Assembly (NCBI GenBank): GCA_963781155.1
Contig: CAWAEC010000011.1
Location: 744,001-808,000, forward strand
DNA length: 64,000 nt
Direction of reading: 5' to 3'
Source of the DNA: PALSA-693 sp963781155
GTDB lineage: Bacteria; Actinomycetota; Acidimicrobiia; Acidimicrobiales; Palsa-688
In this document: positions 58,273 through 64,000 of the stretch, piece by piece
Position numbering within the stretch: the first letter of the stretch is position 1
Layout: each line of letters opens with the position of its first letter
The notes under the pieces: model-generated
What the model was told of the DNA's origin: nothing
Databases searched by the model: none
The model's input: the letters and a program-made list of their open reading frames with translations, nothing else
Position numbers and translations under genes: made by a program

Positions 58273-59133
58273 CTACTTAGGTCCGGCCTCCAAAACGGTG
58301 ACCCCCCCGAGATCGGCGTCCAGAACGCGCACTTCGCCCGGAATGCCCAGCTCCACCAGCAGCTTCTCGGCGGCCGCGGCTACCGAGGGCACGGCGCCAT
58401 CAGCACAGACGCCGAGCAGGCTGGACCCGGCCCCCGACCAACAGGACATCAGGGCGCCCGCCCGGCGCAGACCGGCCAGGATGGCGGGCGCTTCCGGGAA
58501 CAGCCGGGTCCTCGGGCCTTGATGCAGGCGGTCGTCGGCCGCTTCGGGAAGCAGCATGGCCCGATTGGCCAGGCCGGCCACCAAGAGGCCCATCCGACCC
58601 AGGTTGAAGGCAGCGTCGGCATACGGCACCGAATCCGGGACAACGGCTCGGGCTGCCTGAGTAGGGATCGGGCGGTCAGGAATGACGACCACGAATCGCA
58701 GCTCGGGATCCAGGGCCAGGCGCCGGTAGACCGGGCGATGCTGGACGGTGGCGGCGGTCACCAGCCCGCCGAAGGCCGAAGCGGCCGCATTCTCGGGGTG
58801 CCCGTCCACGGCCACGCCGTAGGCAAACGGATCCGGCGCGCCGGCGGCGGCAGCCGCAGCCACGGCCAGGGCCGCGGACGAGCCCAACCCGCGTCCGACG
58901 GGGATGGCGGAGTCGACATCGATGCGAAGTCGGTCGTGGCCGCGGATCTCGATGGCGACGCGCGCCGCCAGGTGCGTTTCGTCGGCCGGCAGATCTGCGC
59001 CGCACCCGGTTGTCAGGACGACGAGTCGCGCTGCGGGCTCAACCGACACCTCGACGTAGCAGGCCAGGGCGACTGCGAGCGCGTCGAAGCCGGGACCCAG
59101 ATTGGCGGAGGAGGCGGGGGCGCGCGCTCGCAT
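58273..59133 (-). CDS. thrB: Homoserine kinase
   Basis: GHMP kinase of 286 residues. N-terminal PASSANLGPGFDALAVAL, the phosphate-binding motif IPVGRGLGSSAALAVAAA, and the family blocks HPENAAASAFGGLV and LMSCWSGAGSSLLG. It phosphorylates homoserine on the way to threonine. Unusually it stands apart from thrA and thrC, between ftsK and the mini-protein gene. ATG 59133 lies just after a TACCGT box, suggesting a very short leader. Related GHMP kinases are less likely because of the PASSANLGPGFD start. Confidence 0.88.
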   Translation of the reverse strand: MRARAPASSANLGPGFDALAVALACYVEVSVEPAARLVVLTTGCGADLPADETHLAARVAIEIRGHDRLRIDVDSAIPVGRGLGSSAALAVAAAAAAGAPDPFAYGVAVDGHPENAAASAFGGLVTAATVQHRPVYRRLALDPELRFVVVIPDRPIPTQAARAVVPDSVPYADAAFNLGRMGLLVAGLANRAMLLPEAADDRLHQGPRTRLFPEAPAILAGLRRAGALMSCWSGAGSSLLGVCADGAVPSVAAAAEKLLVELGIPGEVRVLDADLGGVTVLEAGPK

Positions 59134-59195
59134 CGGACCGAGACGGTAGCGGTCAGTTGCTCAGCGGCTCGGCCGGCTTCGGGCAGACCGGTGGG

Positions 59196-61973
59196 TTATG
59201 GCGTCGGATCGGCCATGGTGGCGGGACTGTCGAGCCCTGGGCTCGCTCCGTCCAGCTCGTCGATGCTCATCAGCACGGTCCGGGCTTTCGACCCTTCCGA
59301 GGGACCCACCACGCCCTGTCGTTCGAGCAGGTCCATGAGCCGGCCGGCGCGAGCGAAGCCGACCCGGAGCTTCCGCTGCAGCATGGACGTGGAGCCGAGC
59401 TGCGAGCGCACCACCAGCTGCTTGGCCTGCTCCAGCAGTTCGTCGTAGTCCTCATCACTGGTCACGTCGCCGCGACCATGGCCGCTGTCGTCTCCTTCGA
59501 CCCCCTCGACATAACGCGGCTCGGACTGACGCCGCCAATGGGCGACGACCTTGCGAACCTCGTCCTCGCCGACCCAGGCCCCCTGAATGCGCCGGGCCAC
59601 ACTGGACGAGGCTGTCAGGAGCAGCATGTCTCCCTGGCCGATGAGGCGTTCCGCGCCCGGCTGATCCAGGATCACGCGGCTGTCGGCGAGCGACGATACG
59701 GCAAAGGCCAACCGGGATGGGATATTGGCCTTGATGACGCCAGTGATCACATCAACGGACGGGCGCTGGGTGGCGATCACGAGGTGGATTCCCACGGCTC
59801 GGGCCATCTGGGCGATCCGGCAGATGGACTCTTCGACGTCCCGGGCGGCCACCATCATCAGATCGTTGAGCTCATCCACCACGACGAGGACGAACGGCAG
59901 GCGTTCGTAGGTGCGCGGCTCCTCGCCGAGTGCGGGTGCTTCGTCGAGGTCACCCCGGTCGTACGCCGAGTTGTAGCCGCTGATGTCGCGCACGCCGACC
60001 TCGGCGAGCAGGTCGTAACGTCGTTCCATCTCGTGGACGGCCCAGGACAGGGCGTTGGCGGCCTTCTTGGGGTTGGTGACCACACCGGTGAGCAGATGCG
60101 GAAGCCCATTGTACTGGCCGAGCTCAACTCGCTTTGGGTCGACGAGAATCAGGCGGACCTGGTCCGGTGTCGCCCGCAACAGGATGGAGGTGACCAGGGA
60201 GTTGATGCACGACGACTTGCCTGCCCCGGTCGCCCCTGCGATCAGGATGTGCGGCATGGTGGCCAGGTTTTCCAGCACCGGCCGGCCGGCGATGTCGCGC
60301 CCGAGGGCGGCTTCGAGCGGATGGGTGGCGGCGTGGGCCTCGGCAGAGGTCAGGATGTCACCGACTGCGACCAGCTGGCGCTGCTGATTGGGGACCTCCA
60401 CACCGATGGCGGACCGGCCCGGGATGGGGGCCAGGATCCGCACGTCGGCCGCGGCCATGGCATAGGCGATGTCTCGCTGGAGGTTGGTCACCTTGGCCAC
60501 CTTGACTCCGGGGCCGAGCTCCAGCTCATAGCGGGTCACGGTGGGGCCGACGGTCATGCCCACCAGCCGGGTTTCGACGCCATGTGCGGCCAGGGCGTCC
60601 TCGAGCGTGTGGCCCAGGCTCTCGACCTGGCGGCGGTCGATCTCGGTGGCCTTGGACCGTTTGAGCAGGGCGAGCGGCGGCAGACGCCACGCCCCGGCCT
60701 GGGCTGCAGGCCCGAGGGCGATGGAGAGCTGCTCGGGGTCGGAGGGGGTGGAGGCGTGCGGGGGTTGGGCTGCGACACCCACTGCCGCTGCCGCCGACGC
60801 GGCGGCGGGCCCTGTCCTCCCATTGGGCCCCTCGCTGCCATCCGGGTCACCGCCGTCAGTGTCACTCGCGATGCCCGAAGAAGCCGAGGTGACGGGCGGT
60901 GAGCCGGGCTCGTCATTTTCGCGGTCGTACAGCGCCGGACTGCGTGCGTCGGTTCCCTGGGCGGACGGGTGACGCCGAGATGCCGCCTGACGTTCGGCGC
61001 CGCGGTAGGCCGCAGCCGCCCACCGGCCGGTCGCGGCAGCAGCCCGAGCCGCACGGGCCGCGCCGACACCCAACCAGTGGACGGCGTCCCGGGCCGGCGT
61101 CGCCGTCATGATCAGCAACGCCAGCGCCAGGGCTGCGGCCAGCACGGTCCCGGCGCCCCAGGACCCGATCCAGGCCCGCAGCGGGTGGCCGATGCCGCCC
61201 CCGATCAATCCACCGCTCGGGCGGACGGAGGCGGCGGCGCCATTCCAGTGGCGGGGTCCGTTCAGCTGGTCGACCAGGGCGGCAGCTGCGACCAGCAGGG
61301 CCAGACCGCCGATCACCGCCCGGGCCGGCGACGGCGTGTCGGCCTCCAGCGGGTCAGCGACGTTCGACCGCGTCCTCCTCGTCGCGCTCGAGTCGGTGGA
61401 ACCGGGCCGCGCCCGATCGTGCCGCCCCCGGCCCCGACCCCGGCCCCGACCCCGAATGATGATCCACGCCAGGTACGCCAGCACCACGGGCGCCAGGAAT
61501 CTCGCCACGCCGAGCACGTCGGCGGCACCCCGGTCGACCCGCCGGCCGGCGGGCCCGGCCAGGTGGCTGTAGAAGCTCAAAGCGCACAGGACGGCGAGAA
61601 CCAGGACGGCCACGCCCCAGACGTCCTCCGCCTGATGGCCGAGCACTCGGCGGATCGGTCCTGGCCCAGGGGCGCCGTTGGCTCGGGATGCGCGGGTCGT
61701 GCCGGAAGAACGCAAGGTGCCCCGCCCGCCGGCGGGGGCAGGTCGCGGCCGGGCCGTCCCGCCGGGGCGCAGGCGAGCCAGCCAGCCGGTCCGGCGGTTG
61801 CGGGCGCTGCGGGCGCTGCGGGCGCTGCGGGCGCTGCGGTTGCGGCGGTTGCGGCGGCGGGTGCGGTTCGCCCACCAACCCCGTTTTGACCCGGACCGGC
61901 GACGAGTCGCAGTAGCCACGGTGGTCACAGTAGCCACAGTAGCAACGGGGCCCACACCAACCACTCTGATCAC
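59196..61973 (-). CDS. ftsK: DNA translocase FtsK/SpoIIIE
   Basis: About 925 residues. A basic N-terminal tail with short repeats (ARSARSARSARN) precedes four to five membrane helices (VLVLAVLCALSFYS, FLAPVVLAYLAWIIIRG, VIGGLALLVAAAALV, VLAAALALALLIMTA) and a Gly/Ala/Ser-rich linker. The motor has Walker A AGATGAGKSSCINSLV near residue 585, Walker B LVVVDELNDLMMVA (Asn where Ala is usual) and ATQRPSVDVITGVIKANIP. The C-terminal gamma winged helix contains QLVVRSQLGSTSMLQRKLRV and GFARAGRLMDLLE. It pumps chromosome DNA through the septum. The start is uncertain; GTG 61973 is the most upstream codon outside the repeat array. Confidence 0.92.
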   Translation of the reverse strand: MIRVVGVGPVATVATVTTVATATRRRSGSKRGWWANRTRRRNRRNRSARSARSARSARNRRTGWLARLRPGGTARPRPAPAGGRGTLRSSGTTRASRANGAPGPGPIRRVLGHQAEDVWGVAVLVLAVLCALSFYSHLAGPAGRRVDRGAADVLGVARFLAPVVLAYLAWIIIRGRGRGRGRGRHDRARPGSTDSSATRRTRSNVADPLEADTPSPARAVIGGLALLVAAAALVDQLNGPRHWNGAAASVRPSGGLIGGGIGHPLRAWIGSWGAGTVLAAALALALLIMTATPARDAVHWLGVGAARAARAAAATGRWAAAAYRGAERQAASRRHPSAQGTDARSPALYDRENDEPGSPPVTSASSGIASDTDGGDPDGSEGPNGRTGPAAASAAAAVGVAAQPPHASTPSDPEQLSIALGPAAQAGAWRLPPLALLKRSKATEIDRRQVESLGHTLEDALAAHGVETRLVGMTVGPTVTRYELELGPGVKVAKVTNLQRDIAYAMAAADVRILAPIPGRSAIGVEVPNQQRQLVAVGDILTSAEAHAATHPLEAALGRDIAGRPVLENLATMPHILIAGATGAGKSSCINSLVTSILLRATPDQVRLILVDPKRVELGQYNGLPHLLTGVVTNPKKAANALSWAVHEMERRYDLLAEVGVRDISGYNSAYDRGDLDEAPALGEEPRTYERLPFVLVVVDELNDLMMVAARDVEESICRIAQMARAVGIHLVIATQRPSVDVITGVIKANIPSRLAFAVSSLADSRVILDQPGAERLIGQGDMLLLTASSSVARRIQGAWVGEDEVRKVVAHWRRQSEPRYVEGVEGDDSGHGRGDVTSDEDYDELLEQAKQLVVRSQLGSTSMLQRKLRVGFARAGRLMDLLERQGVVGPSEGSKARTVLMSIDELDGASPGLDSPATMADPTP

Positions 61974-62016
61974 GGCTGGATCGGTGCAGGTGCCCCGGTC
62001 CGGCGGGCTGCCCGCA

Positions 62017-62263
62017 TGGTTTGTGTGATAAAAGTCGCGTATACCGCGGCAAACATCACACAAACGGCCAAGAGTGCCCAATCATCGGGAACTGGGCACG
62101 GTTAGGCGCATTTTGTGGTTTGTGTGATAAAAGTCGCGTATACCGCGGCAAACATCACACAAACGGCCAAGAGTGCCCAATCATCGGGAACTGGGCACGG
62201 TTAGGCGCATTTTATGGTTTGTGTGATAAAAGTCGCGTAATACGCGGCAAATATCACACAAAC
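62017..62263. repeat. 99-bp tandem repeat array with nested palindromes upstream of ftsK
   Basis: Two near-identical 99-bp units (62017-62115, 62116-62214) and a partial third (62215-62263). Each unit begins with a 47-bp palindrome P1 (62019-62065, 62118-62164, 62217-62263) whose arms GTTTGTGTGAT and ATCACACAAAC are perfect. Its centre is the near-palindrome CGCGTATACCGCG (CGCGTAATACGCG in copy 3). A second palindrome P2 (GTGCCCA and TGGGCAC, 62074-62099 and 62173-62198) follows. The array fills most of the gap between RNase J and ftsK. It looks like a multi-operator control region or protein-binding array. Confidence 0.93.
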
Positions 62264-62389
62264 GCTTTCGGGAGATCCATCGCCGGCTCCCGATGGTGCC
62301 GACCGCGGTATATCGGACGCCAAGAGTGGCCGACCGAATGGCGGCTAGGATCCGTGGCGCCGACGGGCCCGCGGCGCGCCGGCCGATCG

Positions 62390-64000
62390 TCAGACCTCCA
62401 TGATCACCGGGACGATCATCGGCCGACGCCGAGTTCGCTCGGACACAAACCGACCGAGAGCCGAACGGATTCGCCGTCGCAGTGTCTCGAAGTCCACCGC
62501 CCCCGAGCCGGCCCCCTCTTCCAGCTCGGCCAGCACCACCTGCCGCGCTTCGCCGAGCAGCTCCTCCGCCTCCGGTGCGTACACCCAGCCCCGGGTGATG
62601 ATCTCGGGGCCGGTCAGCACCTCTCCGGATTTGGCGTCGACGGTCACGACCACGACGACGACTCCCTCCTCGGCCAGCACCCGTCGGTCCCGGAGCACAC
62701 CGCGGCCCACGTCGCCCACGATGCCGTCCACATACAGATATCCTGCCGGGACCTCGCCGGCGAAATCGATACCGGTGTCGGTGAGCTCGACCACGTCGCC
62801 GTCCTCGGCCAATAGCACCTGGTCGGCGGGAACCCCCATCTCCCTCGCCAGCCGGGCGTGGTGGGTGAGGTGGCGGAACTCCCCGTGCACCGGAATGAAA
62901 CACTGCGGCCGCGCCAGCGACAGCAATGTCTTCAGCTCCTCCCGTTTGGCATGCCCGCTCACGTGGACCTGGGCCAGGCCGGAATGGATCACCTCCGCGC
63001 CGAGGCGGCTCAGCCCGTCGATCACCTTGCCGACGTTCGTCTCGTTGCCGGGAATGGCGTGTGACGACAGGACGACCAGGTCGCCGTCGCCGACGGTGAT
63101 CCATTTGTTGTCGGCCGCGGCCATCAGAGCCAGGGCCGACATCGGCTCGCCCTGCGACCCGGTCGAGACAACACATACCCGGCGGGGGTCGTACTCGTCG
63201 ATCTGTTCAATGTCGATCAGGTCCTGGTCGGCGATGTGCAGCAGCCCCATCGATCGGGCCAGGGCCACGTTCTTGGCCATTGAACGACCCAGGGTCGCGA
63301 CCACTCGCCCATTCGCCACCGCGGCGTCGGCAATTTGCTGAATCCGGTGGATGTGACTGGCAAAGCAGGCGACGATGATTCGCTTCCCCGGGTGGACGGC
63401 GAAAAGCCGTGCCAGCACAGCCCCGACCAGGCGTTCGCTGTGGGTGTGCCCCTCCTCTTCGGCGTTGGTGGAATCCGACAGCAGCAGCCGTATTCCGGGG
63501 CCATCGGCAAGGGCGCCGATCTTGGCCAGATCGGTCGACCTTCCATCCACCGGGGTCAGGTCGATCTTGAAGTCGCCGGAGTGCAGGATCACGCCCTGAG
63601 GCGTGTGAAAAGCGGTGGCGAATCCATGCGGCACCGAATGGGTGACAGGAATGAACTCGACGTCAAACGGGCCGATTTGGCGGCGCTCTCCATCACGTAC
63701 AGGAATCAGCTCGGCCTGGCTCAACAGGCCGGCCTCTTCGATGCGGCTGCGAGCCAAGCCGAGCGTCAGCTCCGACCCGTAGATGGGAAATGACAGCTCG
63801 CGCAACAAGAAGCTGAGCCCGCCGGAGTGATCCTCGTGACCGTGCGTGATGATACAAGCCTCGACCCGGTCGGCATTTTCACGTAGATAGCTGAAATCCG
63901 GGAGCACCAGATCGATCCCGGGCATGTCCACGTCGGGGAACATCAGCCCGCAATCAAGAAGCATGATCCGCCCGCCAACCTCGACGCAGGCGCAGTTGCG
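62390..64000 (-). CDS. rnj: Ribonuclease J (5' end beyond window edge)
   Basis: Metallo-beta-lactamase/beta-CASP ribonuclease; about 536 residues visible. The first visible residues RNCACVEVGGRIMLLDCG are the usual region about 25-40 residues into RNase J, so only a short N-terminus is missing. Zinc motif THGHEDHSGG, then THSVPHGFA, HSGDFKIDL, SDSTNAEEEGHT, the beta-CASP blocks ACFASHIHRIQQ and STGSQGEP, and HVSGHAKREEL, IPVHGEFRHL. The C-terminal domain ends RRPMIVPVIMEV. It matures and degrades RNA by endo- and 5'-exonucleolysis. dapA, often the upstream neighbour, is not visible. Confidence 0.95.
   Translation of the reverse strand, partial: RNCACVEVGGRIMLLDCGLMFPDVDMPGIDLVLPDFSYLRENADRVEACIITHGHEDHSGGLSFLLRELSFPIYGSELTLGLARSRIEEAGLLSQAELIPVRDGERRQIGPFDVEFIPVTHSVPHGFATAFHTPQGVILHSGDFKIDLTPVDGRSTDLAKIGALADGPGIRLLLSDSTNAEEEGHTHSERLVGAVLARLFAVHPGKRIIVACFASHIHRIQQIADAAVANGRVVATLGRSMAKNVALARSMGLLHIADQDLIDIEQIDEYDPRRVCVVSTGSQGEPMSALALMAAADNKWITVGDGDLVVLSSHAIPGNETNVGKVIDGLSRLGAEVIHSGLAQVHVSGHAKREELKTLLSLARPQCFIPVHGEFRHLTHHARLAREMGVPADQVLLAEDGDVVELTDTGIDFAGEVPAGYLYVDGIVGDVGRGVLRDRRVLAEEGVVVVVVTVDAKSGEVLTGPEIITRGWVYAPEAEELLGEARQVVLAELEEGAGSGAVDFETLRRRIRSALGRFVSERTRRRPMIVPVIMEV

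Noticed and set aside
62017..62263. Coding sequence through the 99-bp repeats as an N-terminal extension of FtsK
   Set aside because: The extension would encode repeats such as CDVCRGIRDFYHTNH with no resemblance to FtsK, and the DNA palindromes explain the sequence better.
1..64000. Prophage, insertion sequence, toxin-antitoxin or other defence island
   Set aside because: No integrase, transposase, phage structural, restriction or toxin-type protein was recognised; the HNH protein belongs to a chromosomal housekeeping-like family.
1..64000. tRNA or rRNA genes
   Set aside because: No cloverleaf-like or rRNA-like sequence was noticed in the gaps between genes by eye; a covariance-model scan would be needed to exclude them.

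Overview
The window is a GC-rich, densely packed bacterial chromosome segment. Many starts are GTG and many neighbouring genes overlap by 4 to 8 bases. Several features point to Actinomycetota, plausibly an Acidimicrobiia-like lineage, though no rRNA is present to settle this. They are a dcw cluster with sepF and divIVA but no ftsA, the nrdR / LysM protein / lexA neighbourhood known from mycobacteria, DUF3040 and DUF5679 proteins, a PPi-type phosphofructokinase and meso-DAP-type MurE. I see no insertion sequence, prophage, CRISPR, tRNA or rRNA gene.

Layout. (1) 1-5057, plus strand: end of a cobalamin (corrin ring) operon, with cbiD (cut by the window edge), cobL, a cbiG-cobJ fusion and cobH. 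A 2[4Fe-4S] ferredoxin and a MhuD/IsdG-like heme monooxygenase lie inside it. (2) 5183-10627: rluD, lspA and a DksA/TraR-type protein (minus strand), divergent from ileS. (3) 10684-29991, minus strand: the division and cell-wall cluster. In transcription order it is mraZ, rsmH, ftsL-like, ftsI, murE, mraY, murD, ftsW, murG, murC, murB, ftsQ, ftsZ, pgeF, yggS, sepF, yggT, divIVA and a small membrane protein. murF is missing from its usual place between murE and mraY. (4) 30084-41230: lipoate ligase-like protein, HNH protein, a moxR-DUF58-transglutaminase operon, DUF3040, dinB, PIG-L deacetylase, threonine aldolase and inositol monophosphatase. (5) 41236-41451: a 31-bp minisatellite. (6) 41486-48369: PPi-phosphofructokinase, nrdR, LysM protein, lexA, dapE, dapD, a VOC protein and dapC. 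(7) 48366-59133, minus strand: hflX, dapF, miaA, miaB, recA, thpR, cinA, pgsA, rimO, a DUF5679 mini-protein and thrB. (8) 59196-64000: ftsK, a striking 99-bp palindrome-bearing repeat array in front of it, and the RNase J gene running off the right edge.

How the genes fit together. The dcw genes make and polymerise meso-DAP lipid II and build the FtsZ/SepF/DivIVA divisome, and dapC, dapD, dapE and dapF in the same window supply the meso-DAP. lexA and recA carry SOS boxes; nrdR and a ChiZ-like LysM protein sit beside lexA.

Three genes (sepF, the DUF58 gene and the lipoate ligase gene) each appear to be broken by a single-base frameshift. This may reflect sequence errors or real lesions and should be checked before any biological reading. 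The most unusual non-coding signals are the 99-bp array upstream of ftsK, the 31-bp repeats with a 93-bp higher-order duplication, and a long inverted repeat at 5079-5166.
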